From an uncultured Gammaproteobacteria bacterium (GTDB lineage Bacteria; Pseudomonadota; Gammaproteobacteria; Pseudomonadales; Porticoccaceae), in NCBI GenBank assembly GCA_913058345.1, contig CAJXQR010000001.1:310001-374000 (forward strand): a DNA stretch of 64,000 nt, in the 5' to 3' direction. The notes under the pieces are model-generated. The model ran no database searches, was not told the origin of the DNA, and saw nothing but the letters and a program-made list of their open reading frames with translations. This document shows, one piece after another, positions 1 through 8,597 of the stretch; the first letter of the stretch is position 1, and each line of letters opens with the position of its first letter. The translations under genes were made by a program, and so were the position numbers.

Positions 1-192
1 GTCTCGATTGACACGAGTCAACGCGACGGTCTGCAATTGAATCAAACACCGAAGGCCACTCCCGTCGATGTCAGTAACGTCTATGCTTACTGGGAAGCCG
101 ATGGTCAAGCCATGGTCGAGCGAATTATTGCCGAAAACTTACCTTCTAGCAGTGATCCCATAGAAGAAGCACGTAGACAGGCTAAATGGTGA
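1..192 (+). CDS. C-terminal end of an EmrA/HlyD-type multidrug efflux adaptor (partial)
   Basis: An open frame runs from the first base of the window to a TGA at 190-192, giving the last 63 residues of a protein whose start lies outside. The visible part includes a YAYWEADGQAMVERIIAEN stretch followed by a short polar tail, compatible with the C-terminus of periplasmic membrane-fusion proteins. The stop overlaps the start of an EmrB-type transporter by 7 bp, the usual emrA-emrB arrangement, and this context is the main support. In the family, EmrA bridges the inner-membrane pump to an outer-membrane TolC-like channel. The family call is inferred mostly from the neighbour, because the diagnostic lipoyl and coiled-coil domains are not visible. 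Confidence 0.7.
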   Translation, partial: VSIDTSQRDGLQLNQTPKATPVDVSNVYAYWEADGQAMVERIIAENLPSSSDPIEEARRQAKW

Positions 193-1751
193 CGCCTACC
201 ACGCGGCTACCGCTAATGCTCACGGCGGTGGCCATCGCCACTGCCAACTTCATGAACATTCTCGACACCACCATTGCGGTGGTAGCACTGCCCGCTATTT
301 CGGGCAGCTTAGGTGCAACACCTTCCCAGGGCGCCTGGGTGCTCACCTCTTACGCGGTGTGTCTTGCTATTATGCTCCCCCTCAGCGGGTCGATATGTAA
401 ACGTTATGGTGAGATTAAAACGTTCACCGTAGCTATTGGCTTGTTTACCTTGACCTCCTGCCTCTGCGGTATGGCGGCCAACTTTGAAACACTGATCTTT
501 TTTCGTGCATTGCAGGGCCTTTCCAGCGGTTTGATCGTGCCCCTCTCCCAAACCGTACTACTACGGGTTTTCCCACCCCAGCAACACGGGTTTGCCCTCG
601 GTCTTTGGGCACTAACCTCCGGTGTTGCCCCAGTATTAGGGCCCATTATTGGAGGCTTTATTACCGACACCATCGGCTGGCCTTGGATTTTCTATATGAA
701 TGTGCCGGCCGGAATATTTTGTGCCTGGGTAGTCTGGGTCAGCATGAAGCATGACGAAACAGAGACGAAAAGGGAGCCTATCGATCTGGTCGGCATGCTG
801 CTACTCTCCATCGTCGTACTGTTCGCACAATTAGTGATGGATAAGGGCCACGAACTGGACTGGCTTGGCTCGCCGGAAATCCGTTTAATGCTCAATATTG
901 CGGTGATTGGTTTTATTGGTTTTGTCGTGTGGGAGCGTCGTGAACCCCACCCCATTGTCGACTACACCTTGCTGAAAATCCCCAGCTTTGTGATCTGCTC
1001 GGTTATAGCGGCGATTTTTTATATCAGTTATTACACTACTACCGTGCTCTACCCCATCTGGATGCAGTCCGTACTTGGCTACACCGCCACCTGGGCCGGA
1101 CTGGCCATGGCGGGTACCAGCCTGGTGCCTATCTTCGGCATGCTGATTGTCGGCAAACACCTGGCCAAATTAAACCTGCGACATTTGATGGTGATTGGTA
1201 GCGGTTTTATTGCCTATGGTATTTATTTACAGTCACTGTGCACCGTCGAAACCACCTTTAGCTCGATGTTTTATGCCCGTGTCATTATGGGCGTTGGCTT
1301 TGGGTTTATGTTCCCGCCGCTAATGGCCTTATCACTAATTGGAGTGCCGCCAGAGAAAACCCCCTCCGCTGCCGGTTTTTTTAACTTTTTTCGCATGTTC
1401 TCTTCGAGCTTAGGCATCGCCATTGGCATTACGGCATGGCAGAACCGCACAATTTTCCATCGCCAGCACCTGGTTGAAAACCTCACGCCCCTGGAAGCGG
1501 GTAAAGATATTGCCTTCCAGCCCCTAATTGAACTCGCCGGTGATAATGAAGCCGTCATGTGGGCGATGGCGGAACAACTCAGTAACTTGCAGGCATCGAC
1601 CCTCGCCCTCAGCGATACTTTCATATATTGTGCGCTGGCTTATATCCCCGTCGTGATGTTAACGCCCTTTATACCGAAACGGCTTCCCCAGCGACCGGAT
1701 ACGGGTGAAACCGTTAACAATGACAAGGAAATCGCCTTAGCTAATGATTGA
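186..1751 (+). CDS. emrB: EmrB/QacA-type MFS drug exporter (DHA2 family, 14 TM)
   Basis: This 521-residue protein is rich in hydrophobic segments throughout and matches the length of 14-helix DHA2 drug:proton antiporters. The N-terminal segment contains NFMNILDTTIAVVALPAI, a hallmark of EmrB proteins (motif D1, with the membrane-embedded Asp). It is followed by a WVLTSYAV stretch and a loop of the motif A type, GSICKRYGEIKTF. A GxxxGPxxGG motif C is seen near residue 155 (GVAPVLGPIIGG). In the family the pump works with an EmrA adaptor to expel hydrophobic compounds, uncouplers or fatty acids across both membranes. The start overlaps the adaptor stop by 7 bp and the stop overlaps the MarR gene by 8 bp, so all three are probably co-transcribed. 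The substrate cannot be read from sequence. Confidence 0.9.
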   Translation: MVTPTTRLPLMLTAVAIATANFMNILDTTIAVVALPAISGSLGATPSQGAWVLTSYAVCLAIMLPLSGSICKRYGEIKTFTVAIGLFTLTSCLCGMAANFETLIFFRALQGLSSGLIVPLSQTVLLRVFPPQQHGFALGLWALTSGVAPVLGPIIGGFITDTIGWPWIFYMNVPAGIFCAWVVWVSMKHDETETKREPIDLVGMLLLSIVVLFAQLVMDKGHELDWLGSPEIRLMLNIAVIGFIGFVVWERREPHPIVDYTLLKIPSFVICSVIAAIFYISYYTTTVLYPIWMQSVLGYTATWAGLAMAGTSLVPIFGMLIVGKHLAKLNLRHLMVIGSGFIAYGIYLQSLCTVETTFSSMFYARVIMGVGFGFMFPPLMALSLIGVPPEKTPSAAGFFNFFRMFSSSLGIAIGITAWQNRTIFHRQHLVENLTPLEAGKDIAFQPLIELAGDNEAVMWAMAEQLSNLQASTLALSDTFIYCALAYIPVVMLTPFIPKRLPQRPDTGETVNNDKEIALAND

Positions 1752-2226
1752 TCTCGCAGATAACCTGGTACGCCAAATTGGCTTACTTTATCGGACTATG
1801 ATGAAAGCGCTGGAAACGGAAACGGCGCCCTTAGGCATAGGCTCCGGGCGTATTTCCTACCTCTTTATGCTCTATATCAACGAGGGACTGACCCAGCAAG
1901 AAATGGCCAATCGCCTGCAGGCCGATAAGGGCGCCGTGGCCAGAACCCTCGCCCAACTTGAGGACCAGGGTTACGTTAGCCGACGGCGTGATCCCGCCGA
2001 CAAACGCGTGACGCGGGTTTATTTAACCGATAAGTCGAAAGCCCTTCAGGGTGATCTTGAGAACGCTGTAGAACGAGTGATCACCCGCTTAAAAGAAAAT
2101 ATTGCCGTGGATGAGCAAGACAATATCAATGCTCAGCTCAAGCAAATGCTAGCGGCATTAAGCGCTCACTATAGCCCAAATCAGCTCAAGCAGCGGCAGC
2201 TTGTTAAACAGGAGGCTAGTGATTGA
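1744..2226 (+). CDS. MarR-family transcriptional regulator
   Basis: The product has 160 residues, the normal size for MarR proteins. A winged helix-turn-helix is visible at about residues 55-100: LTQQEMANRLQADKGAVART, then LEDQGYVSRRRDPADKR with the wing residues DKR, and YLTDKSKAL after it. Flanking helices would form the dimer interface. MarR proteins usually repress their own operon and are released by phenolic or lipophilic ligands. The gene overlaps the exporter by 8 bp, so it is most likely the local regulator of the emrAB operon even though it is the last gene. The operator would lie upstream of the window's left edge. Confidence 0.88.
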   Translation: MIDLADNLVRQIGLLYRTMMKALETETAPLGIGSGRISYLFMLYINEGLTQQEMANRLQADKGAVARTLAQLEDQGYVSRRRDPADKRVTRVYLTDKSKALQGDLENAVERVITRLKENIAVDEQDNINAQLKQMLAALSAHYSPNQLKQRQLVKQEASD

Positions 2227-2227
2227 T

Positions 2228-2241
2228 GCCTTTAAAAAGGC
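2228..2241. terminator. Small GC-poor hairpin between convergent genes
   Basis: GCCTTTAAAAAGGC is a perfect inverted repeat in the 14 bp between the marR stop and the stop codon of the cupredoxin-like gene. Both genes converge on it and T-rich sequence follows on the plus strand. The stem is only 5-6 bp with a tiny loop, so a terminator role is tentative. Confidence 0.3.
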
Positions 2242-2564
2242 TATTTAACGATCACTATGCCCTGGGCGGTATCGGGGTTAAAAGCCCCCAGAAAATGATA
2301 CGAACCCGCTTTTAAAGGGCCAATTTTAATTTTCCCCGTTTTCCCGGCAGCGATAATTTTCTCACGATGTAAATCGCTGCTTTGAAACTCCTCTGCGCTA
2401 GTATCTTTATTTTCAATAACTAAGTAGACCAAGCGATTGGCTGGCACCTGTATTTCAGCCGGTTTAAAAATGTGGTCTTTTAACACCACGCGATATTCTT
2501 CGCGCTCAGCACTGGCAGCCACTGACAGTAGGCTGATCACTAAAGCCAATAAAAACTTATGCAT
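2241..2564 (-). CDS. Secreted cupredoxin-fold protein, probably without a normal copper site
   Basis: The 107-residue product starts with a clear Sec signal peptide (MHKFLLALVISLLSVAASA, cleaved before ERE). The rest has the single-domain cupredoxin pattern: a LKDHIFKPAEIQVPANR strand pair, LVIENKDTSAEEF, then GPLKAGSYHFLGAFNPDTAQGIVIV. In copper-binding relatives the last loop carries Cys, His and Met ligands. Here it reads YHFLGAFNPDTAQG with no Cys or Met, so a type 1 copper site is unlikely. Similar ligand-poor cupredoxins accompany FTR1-type iron uptake systems, but no iron permease is present here. The gene lies 28 bp downstream of purT on the same strand, so the two may be co-transcribed. 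The function is not known. Confidence 0.75.
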   Translation of the reverse strand: MHKFLLALVISLLSVAASAEREEYRVVLKDHIFKPAEIQVPANRLVYLVIENKDTSAEEFQSSDLHREKIIAAGKTGKIKIGPLKAGSYHFLGAFNPDTAQGIVIVK

Positions 2565-2592
2565 ATTCTATCCTCCGTTTTGTCCAAACGAT

Positions 2593-3804
2593 TTACGATA
2601 AGCTCACGGTAACACTGGCTGACGCTTGACTGGCTTTCACTTTAGCTGCGTCAATAGATTCAGCGCGCGCAAGACAAACACCCATGCGCCGCCGCCCTAC
2701 AACCTCGGGTTTGCCGAAGAGGCGAACTTGTGTATCGGGTTCTTTCAGGGCCTGCTCCAGATTTGAAAATTGAACATTGTTCGACTCACCTTCGACCAGA
2801 ATCACCGCAGAGGCCGATGGCCCAAGCTGCTGAATATTGGGCACTGGCAAACCGAGAATAGCTCGTACATGCAGCGCAAACTGGCTAAGGTCCTGAGAGA
2901 TCATCGTCACCATGCCGGTGTCGTGAGGACGTGGTGAGACCTCGCTAAAGATCACTTCGTCACCCTTAACAAACAACTCAACACCAAAAATCCCCCAGCC
3001 CCCCAGGGCGGTGGTAACTTTTTCAGCCATGGCCTGAGCTGCGGCCAGGGCTTTATCAGACATTGCCTGAGGTTGCCAGGATTCGCGGTAGTCGCCATCT
3101 TCTTGCCGGTGACCAATCGGCGCACAAAAGCTGGTGCCATTGCGATGGCGCACGGTTAAGAGCGTAATTTCGTAATCAAAATCAACAAAACCTTCGATGA
3201 TCACCCGCCCTGCTCCGGCGCGCCCTCCCTCCTGAGCGTAGGCCCAGGCAGCAGCCACTTCACGCCCTTCACTAATCAGGCTTTGCCCCTTGCCGGATGA
3301 ACTCATAATGGGCTTCACGAGGCAAGGTATGCCTATCTCTGCAACAGCGGCTTCAAACTCATCGAAGGTACTGGCAAAACGGTAGCTCGAGGTCGCCAGG
3401 CCTAAGTCTTCACCCGCCAGGCAGCGGATGCCTTCGCGATTCATGGTTAATTGAGCGGCCTGGGCCGTGGGCACAACATTGACGCCCAACGCCTCCAGTT
3501 CCACCAGGGTATCGGTGGCGATAGCTTCGATTTCAGGGATTACATAATCGGGCTGCTCCCGGGCAATAATGTCTCGCAGGGCGGGACCATCTAGCATCGA
3601 CAGAGTGTAAGAGCGATCGGCGATTTGCATGGCCGGGGCGTTGTCGTAGCGGTCGAGAGCAATCACTTCAAGTCCCATACGCTTCAGCTCTATAGCCACC
3701 TCTTTACCGAGCTCGCCCGAACCACAAAGCAAGGCTTTCGTCGCAGTGCCCGAAAAAGGCGTGCCTATGCTTAAAGAATCTGATGCTGTACCTGACATAG
3801 CCAT
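2593..3804 (-). CDS. purT: Formate-dependent phosphoribosylglycinamide formyltransferase PurT
   Basis: PurT converts GAR, formate and ATP to formyl-GAR in de novo purine synthesis, replacing the folate-dependent PurN step. The 403-residue length and features match: [20 protein letters not shown] near the N-terminus, then an ATP-grasp core with [35 protein letters not shown], and [28 protein letters not shown] carrying the Mg and ATP ligands. The ATG at 3804 is preferred because GAGGAG lies 6 bases upstream; a second ATG follows two codons later. The N-terminal extension before the GSGELGKE motif is about ten residues longer than in E. coli. The assignment is secure from family motifs. Confidence 0.96.
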   Translation of the reverse strand: MAMSGTASDSLSIGTPFSGTATKALLCGSGELGKEVAIELKRMGLEVIALDRYDNAPAMQIADRSYTLSMLDGPALRDIIAREQPDYVIPEIEAIATDTLVELEALGVNVVPTAQAAQLTMNREGIRCLAGEDLGLATSSYRFASTFDEFEAAVAEIGIPCLVKPIMSSSGKGQSLISEGREVAAAWAYAQEGGRAGAGRVIIEGFVDFDYEITLLTVRHRNGTSFCAPIGHRQEDGDYRESWQPQAMSDKALAAAQAMAEKVTTALGGWGIFGVELFVKGDEVIFSEVSPRPHDTGMVTMISQDLSQFALHVRAILGLPVPNIQQLGPSASAVILVEGESNNVQFSNLEQALKEPDTQVRLFGKPEVVGRRRMGVCLARAESIDAAKVKASQASASVTVSLS

Positions 3805-4001
3805 GGGGCTCTCCTCTTCGGGGAAATAGGTGGGCGCCTATTATAAGACATGCGCATAAGCGATGAGCACAGTCAGTTGTTTATTTATCGTGAAAATACC
3901 CAGTGGCCCTGTCATAAGATGCCGTTGGTAATAATTGCTCTTTCAAAGCCCGTTATAGGCTAAAATAGCGTCTTCTTTTACTTGTCTTGATATCCTTCGC
4001 T

Positions 4002-5378
4002 ATGTCCTTTATGCCCGAACTGCTCTCCCCCGCCGGAACGTATAAAAGTATGCGTTACGCTTTCGCCTATGGCGCCGATGCTGTCTACGCCGGACAACCG
4101 CGTTACAGCCTGCGTGTGCGAAACAACGAATTCAATCACCTCGACATTATGGCCGAGGCCGTTGACGAGGCTCACGCCCAGGGTAAAAAGTTTTACATCG
4201 CCAGCAACATCTCACCTCACAATAACAAGGTGAAAACGTATATTCGCGATATGGCCGAGGTCATCGCCATGGGGCCAGACGCACTGATCATGTCCGATCC
4301 GGGGCTGATTATGCTGGTGCGCGAGAAATGGCCTGAGATGCCGATTCATCTCTCGGTGCAGGCGAATGCCGTCAACTATGCCTCAGTGAAGTTCTGGTAT
4401 CAGCAGGGTCTAAGCCGGGTGATTCTGTCCCGCGAGTTATCCCTCGATGAAATCGCCGAGATTCGCGACGAGTGCCCTGAAATGGAGCTCGAAGTCTTTG
4501 TACACGGCGCGCTGTGCATTGCCTACTCCGGTCGCTGTCTGCTATCAGGCTATATGAATCATCGCGACCCCAATCAAGGTGCCTGCACCAATGCCTGCCG
4601 CTGGAAATACCAGGCACATGAGGCCACTCAGGATGCGACAGGAAATATCACCCCGGTCGACCCCAACGTGCAAGCCTGGAATCCGGGTGATTCAACTGCA
4701 CAAGCAGGCGAACCGGCCACTGCCCAGGGCTTTGATGAACCACCCCTGGTGCTGTTGCAGGAAGCTAATCGCCCCGATGAATTTATGCCGGCCTATGAAG
4801 ACGAGCACGGCACTTACATCATGAATTCAAAGGATCTACGCGCCGTGCAACATGTGCCCCGTATGGTCGACTTGGGCATTCAGTCCCTGAAAATCGAGGG
4901 CCGCACCAAGTCCCACTACTACGTGGCCCGCACCGCGCAAACCTACCGTCGCGCCATTGATGAGGCTGTCAATGGCAAGCCCTTCGATATGAACTTAATG
5001 GGTGAGCTTGACCACCTCGCCAATCGCGGCTATACCGAAGGCTTTTACCGCCGTCATGTACCGGAGTCTTACCAGAACTACGGCAAGGGTGCTTCCAGCA
5101 ATAACCAGCAGCAATTTGTGGGTGAAATTGTTGATGCGGATACGCAAAACGGCTGGTTAACGATTGAGGTAAAAAATCGTTTTGAACGCGGGGACACCCT
5201 CGAACTCATCACGCCTCAAGGCAATCACACCTTCCAGCTCACTGATTTAGAAAATACTGAAGGCACTGCAATGAGTGCCGCCCCGGGCTCTGGTCACGTG
5301 GTGCGGATACCCATCGACGATACGCGTTTGACGAATGTTGATTCCCATTCTTTGTTGATGCGCTACTTGCCTGCTTAA
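4002..5378 (+). CDS. trhP: tRNA 5-hydroxyuridine formation protein TrhP (YegQ, peptidase U32 family)
   Basis: The protein is close to E. coli YegQ along its whole length. Diagnostic stretches include PELLSPAG at the N-terminus, YAFAYGADAVYAGQPRYSLR, HLSVQANAVNYASVKFW, EVFVHGALCIAYSGRCLLSG and GACTNACRWKY with the family's cysteines. In the family TrhP hydroxylates U34 of tRNAs as the first step to cmo5U/mcmo5U, probably with prephenate and an iron-sulfur cluster. The frame stays open upstream to a TTG at 3987, but the ATG at 4002 gives the family N-terminus; ATG 4011 is an alternative. The gene stands alone and is divergent from purT. Confidence 0.92.
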   Translation: MSFMPELLSPAGTYKSMRYAFAYGADAVYAGQPRYSLRVRNNEFNHLDIMAEAVDEAHAQGKKFYIASNISPHNNKVKTYIRDMAEVIAMGPDALIMSDPGLIMLVREKWPEMPIHLSVQANAVNYASVKFWYQQGLSRVILSRELSLDEIAEIRDECPEMELEVFVHGALCIAYSGRCLLSGYMNHRDPNQGACTNACRWKYQAHEATQDATGNITPVDPNVQAWNPGDSTAQAGEPATAQGFDEPPLVLLQEANRPDEFMPAYEDEHGTYIMNSKDLRAVQHVPRMVDLGIQSLKIEGRTKSHYYVARTAQTYRRAIDEAVNGKPFDMNLMGELDHLANRGYTEGFYRRHVPESYQNYGKGASSNNQQQFVGEIVDADTQNGWLTIEVKNRFERGDTLELITPQGNHTFQLTDLENTEGTAMSAAPGSGHVVRIPIDDTRLTNVDSHSLLMRYLPA

Positions 5379-5404
5379 ATTAAGCAAATACTTATTAAGC
5401 AGGC
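5369..5404. repeat. 10-bp inverted repeat spanning the trhP stop codon
   Basis: GCCTGCTTAA (5369-5378) and TTAAGCAGGC (5395-5404) are a perfect inverted repeat with a 16-base AT-rich loop. The left arm contains the trhP stop. It could end or stabilise the trhP message, but no T-run follows, so it is not a typical intrinsic terminator. Confidence 0.4.
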
Positions 5405-5589
5405 GCTTTAGGCAAAACAAAAAGTGCCCGTTATCGCAGGCTGTTGTGTGTTTATTCCAGGGGCTTAATAGTATCGGCGCGCTCATGACTTATGTCAGGC
5501 ACCCCACAACAGAGGCTTAATTGAAAATGCGATTAACAGGGACCTCATTCAACAGTATAGTAATGGTCCCTAAGCACTAACGATCATTC

Positions 5590-6309
5590 ATGCCACGTTT
5601 AATTCTACTTGTCGCCCTCGTTTTTATTGTCTGGTACTTTATACAGCGGATCAAAGCGCTACAGAAAAAGCCTGAAAAAGAACGCAAAGCCGCGCTGTGG
5701 CGGCTAATATTCATTGGCCTTTTTGGTGTCACACTTGCGCTGGTACTCAGTGGCCGCGCCCACTGGCTCGCCGCTGCTCTAGCAGGTCTCTTTCCGCTAC
5801 TTAAAGGCTCTGCGGGCCTACTGATGCGCGCCTTGCCCATGCTGCAGGCCTGGCTACGCAGGGGTGGCGGCTCAAAGTTTGGTCCGACACTGCGTTCAGA
5901 ATCACTAGAAATTAAAGTCAATATTGGCAACGGCAGCATTGATGGCAAAATACTCAAGGGAGAGTTAGCCGGGCAAAGCCTGTCTAGTTTAAGTCGTGAG
6001 CAACTCGACCCCCTACTTGCCCAGTGGCGCAGCGACGATCCCAAGGCTGCCCGCTTACTCAATGCCTACCTGGCACGACGCTTTCACAACACGGGCAACG
6101 ATCATTATCAACAACACAGCCAGCCTGAAACGGCTACGGAAAAAGGCGAGGCCTGGCAGATTCTGGGTCTTGAAGAGGGTGCCAGCAAAGAGGAGGTCAT
6201 CAAGGCTCACAAACGGCTCATTCAAAAATTACACCCCGACAGAGGCGGAAATGATTATCTCGCCGCCAAGATCAACGCGGCTAAAGATACGCTGATTGGT
6301 AAGACCTAA
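5590..6309 (+). CDS. Membrane-anchored J-domain protein with C-terminal J domain
   Basis: The 239-residue product has one N-terminal membrane helix (MPRLILLVALVFIVWYFIQ), a basic linker and a second hydrophobic stretch (about residues 40-75). The J domain is at the extreme C-terminus, with the HPD triplet at about residues 215-217 (IQKLHPDRGGND). The domain is short and of the Tim14/DnaJC15 type, ending soon after helix III. In such proteins the J domain recruits DnaK-type Hsp70 to the membrane and stimulates its ATPase. No G/F or zinc region is present, so it is not a general DnaJ. A middle segment (about 85-140) resembles nothing I recognise. It has no operon partner. Confidence 0.8.
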   Translation: MPRLILLVALVFIVWYFIQRIKALQKKPEKERKAALWRLIFIGLFGVTLALVLSGRAHWLAAALAGLFPLLKGSAGLLMRALPMLQAWLRRGGGSKFGPTLRSESLEIKVNIGNGSIDGKILKGELAGQSLSSLSREQLDPLLAQWRSDDPKAARLLNAYLARRFHNTGNDHYQQHSQPETATEKGEAWQILGLEEGASKEEVIKAHKRLIQKLHPDRGGNDYLAAKINAAKDTLIGKT

Positions 6310-6505
6310 ACACAAGCCCTCAACGCCGTTATTGAATCAGGCTTCAATGGAAAAAGAGCTCTCAGCCAAAGAACATTAACAAGAAACAATGAGTAGCGGG
6401 CTATCGTAGTAAAGAAGTGAAACTTCGAAAAAATAGCACACAAGCATCACAGCGAATGAGTGCGGGTATTCTCAGGTCTTCAATCTATTTTCATCACCGG
6501 TTGAG

Positions 6506-6545
6506 TTGGGGCATCGATAAAATACGTGATGTATCGACGCCCCAA
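6506..6545 (-). terminator. 14-bp stem-loop downstream of the cytochrome c gene
   Basis: Two 14-base arms (6506-6519 and 6532-6545) with a 12-base loop pair fully on the minus strand, with one G-U pair, but have an A-C mismatch on the plus strand. That asymmetry suggests it acts in minus-strand RNA, about 20 bases past the cytochrome c stop. No U-run follows, so it may protect the 3' end rather than terminate by itself. Confidence 0.45.
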
Positions 6546-6567
6546 AAGGTCAAGCATTGATTCAATG

Positions 6568-7014
6568 TTATTTCTGTATTGACTCAATATAACGCACGAC
6601 GTTTTTAATGCGGGCGCTGGCTATACTCGACCTGCCATCACTGTCGTCAAGAAAAATATTTCCCCACACCGGCATAACAGAAGGGCCGTGCGTACGGAAT
6701 TTTTTATCGTAATCCTTGTTTCCCTGAACCACGTCCATCACGTGCTTTTTAGGGAAGCTGCCGCCATTGTTAGCAGAAAGTGTCCTAAGGTCAGTCGGTG
6801 GATTTTTAAGCGAAGGCGCAACGGGACCATCACCCTTGCCACTAACACCATGGCAAGAAGCACAATACTGTTTAAAATCGTCCTCTCCAGCTACCCCCTT
6901 ATGATTATCAGCCACCACCAACCCAGAGCCACCAATAGCGGCAACTAACACGCTTGTTTGTAGCACAGACTTAAAGCCAGAAATAGCAGGCCCTTTCTTC
7001 CATTGACTATCCAT
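6568..7014 (-). CDS. Monohaem c-type cytochrome
   Basis: The 148-residue protein has an N-terminal hydrophobic export or anchor segment (about residues 14-35, ending GLVVADN). One haem-attachment motif, CASCH, is at residues 51-55, followed by the class I signature GVSGKGDGP. SVMPVWG probably supplies the distal Met. A C-terminal helix with VVRYIESIQ is typical of small cytochromes c. It should carry electrons in the periplasm, but no oxidase, dehydrogenase or other partner gene is adjacent, so the redox partner is unknown. An AAGGAA ribosome-binding site lies 8 bases before the ATG, and a promoter candidate lies just upstream. Confidence 0.88.
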   Translation of the reverse strand: MDSQWKKGPAISGFKSVLQTSVLVAAIGGSGLVVADNHKGVAGEDDFKQYCASCHGVSGKGDGPVAPSLKNPPTDLRTLSANNGGSFPKKHVMDVVQGNKDYDKKFRTHGPSVMPVWGNIFLDDSDGRSSIASARIKNVVRYIESIQK

Positions 7015-7051
7015 ACAATGTTCCTTTTATGTTTTTTTAATCGGAGTTCTA

Positions 7052-7079
7052 TATATAGCAAGGCAGCAATATATTGCAA
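7052..7079 (-). promoter_or_regulatory. Candidate sigma-70 promoter of the cytochrome c gene
   Basis: On the minus strand a -35-like TTGCAA (7074-7079) and a -10-like TATATA (7052-7057) are 16 bp apart, about 40 bp before the start codon. The -35 overlaps a perfect 12-bp palindrome, GCAATATATTGC (7066-7077), which might be an operator or simply AT-rich promoter sequence. Confidence 0.45.
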
Positions 7080-7270
7080 AGGAGTTCATCAACGCGTTGA
7101 CATATATCATCCGCTCAAGCATTACAAGGCTACTGCGTCAATTTGATTATTCTAGAAAGGGTCACTGCCTGTTAATTCGCACCGCTCGCTAACAGCCCTT
7201 AACGCGATGAGCTATGCAGAAGATGTCTCTCCTTAAGCATTGGCTACTACATTTGGAACTAAATGTGGTT

Positions 7271-8086
7271 CTAATGGCGGTAGGTTGTCATGGTCATATT
7301 TGACTGGCTCACCCGGCCAATCATGCCGTGCTGGTCGTACAGAACCGCCTCGACCATTGAGATACCCTGTGGTTGAGCACGAGTGAGGGCATCAATGGCA
7401 ATCCAGTCATTAACCGGCATCCGGTGTAAATTCAGCGTAATATCCGCATTAATAAAACCTTGCTCGGGACTTAAATACAGCTGAGCAAAGCCGTTGCTAA
7501 AATCAGACAAAGTGGCCACAGTGACCAGTGGCGAGTTTGCAAGGCCCTCTCGCACCTGCAAAGGTAGTCGCACCCAGGAGCAGCCTCGCCCCACACCCAT
7601 GTTAAGAAATATCGGTTTTAAAGGGATGAGCGTGTGCAAGCCGGGGGGATATGTCACGCCTGCCGCTTTGTTAATGGCATTAATGCCGATCACCTCGTCC
7701 TGCGCAAAAGCATCGGCAATTTTTTGGGGTGGCCGCTCGGCTAACTGAGCATGGGCGGGTAATTCAATACTTTGCTTTTCCAGAATTAAGGCATTGCTAC
7801 GACAGATTTCCTGATTATCGTGAAATAACGACAACTCGATAACTTTTATCCGTTTTCCATCACGAATGATACGACTACGAGGCTCCAGTGCAGCCATGGG
7901 TACCGGGCGGAAAAGATCGACGGTTAAACGCGCCAACTGCATGGTGTCTGTGGGAAATTGATCTTCGAGTAAGCTCGTCATTAATCCGGCAGAGGCACCA
8001 CCATGTAGAGTGATTGCGCCCCAGGGGCTGGCCGCATTCTCTGTAGGCATGTAATAGCCATTTTCTTCAACAAATAATGATTTCAA
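7271..8086 (-). CDS. Acyl-CoA thioesterase-like protein (double hot-dog fold)
   Basis: The 271-residue length fits double hot-dog thioesterases. The N-terminal half contains NAASPWGAITLHGGASAGLM, with the active-site region of this group, then LARLTVDLFRPVPMAALE and RDGKRIKVIELSLFHDNQEIC, the paired strands of the first hot-dog domain. The second half ends with WIAIDALTRAQPQGISMVEAVLYD and a GRVSQSNM strand, as in TesB-like enzymes where Gln or Asp residues activate water. It probably hydrolyses acyl-CoA thioesters in the cytoplasm; chain-length specificity cannot be read. It stands alone. Confidence 0.8.
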   Translation of the reverse strand: MKSLFVEENGYYMPTENAASPWGAITLHGGASAGLMTSLLEDQFPTDTMQLARLTVDLFRPVPMAALEPRSRIIRDGKRIKVIELSLFHDNQEICRSNALILEKQSIELPAHAQLAERPPQKIADAFAQDEVIGINAINKAAGVTYPPGLHTLIPLKPIFLNMGVGRGCSWVRLPLQVREGLANSPLVTVATLSDFSNGFAQLYLSPEQGFINADITLNLHRMPVNDWIAIDALTRAQPQGISMVEAVLYDQHGMIGRVSQSNMTMTTYRH

Positions 8087-8179
8087 AATTAACGCTCTTC
8101 ATTGGGTTTGATTATTGATGAGCCAGTCTTGAGACGAGTCTAGCACTCAGATGTGTTCTCTATCGCTGTGGCTCTTTTG

Positions 8180-8238
8180 AGTAGAACTCTATTTTAGTAG
8201 GACTCTATTTTAGTAGGACTCTATTTTATTTTAGTAGG
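8180..8238. repeat. Tandem repeat, 16-bp unit, three and a half copies
   Basis: Units at 8180-8195, 8196-8211 and 8212-8227 read AGTAGRACTCTATTTT, and a partial copy follows to 8238. The first copy differs from the others by one base. The array lies in the 511-bp space between the thioesterase and amidohydrolase genes; apart from it I see no convincing gene or RNA there. Confidence 0.85.
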
Positions 8239-8597
8239 GTGCTATGTTACGTAATTTGTTTTATATCGTCTCTTCCATAGACTCCCTTGAATCAATTCAC
8301 CTTGCAATCTCCCCCCATTTTTACAGCGACTGTTTAAAAGTCAGTGATTTGCTTGTCGTTAAGTTATCACGATTCACATTGTCGTCATTCAACCCTGACG
8401 TCAATTATAATGGCAATGCCCCTCGGTTATGGCATTCACTTCGGCTGTGGTTTATGCTCTAAACAACAAACTTAATAAGAAAACTGTGGCGTGTCGGCAA
8501 ATAACAGCACACAGCCCCAAGACCAAGAAGCGTCATAGTAGTTGTTCAATAATTTCTTACACTGGCGATGCCTGCAAAGCGCATCGGGAGCTATAAC

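Noticed and set aside
7066-7077. Palindrome GCAATATATTGC as a specific operator
   Set aside because: It overlaps the -35 and is AT-rich; one short palindrome without a second copy is weak evidence, so it is only mentioned with the promoter.
8244-8462. 72-codon plus-strand frame after the tandem repeats
   Set aside because: No ribosome site, amino-acid pattern without domains, and it lies in a region of random character.
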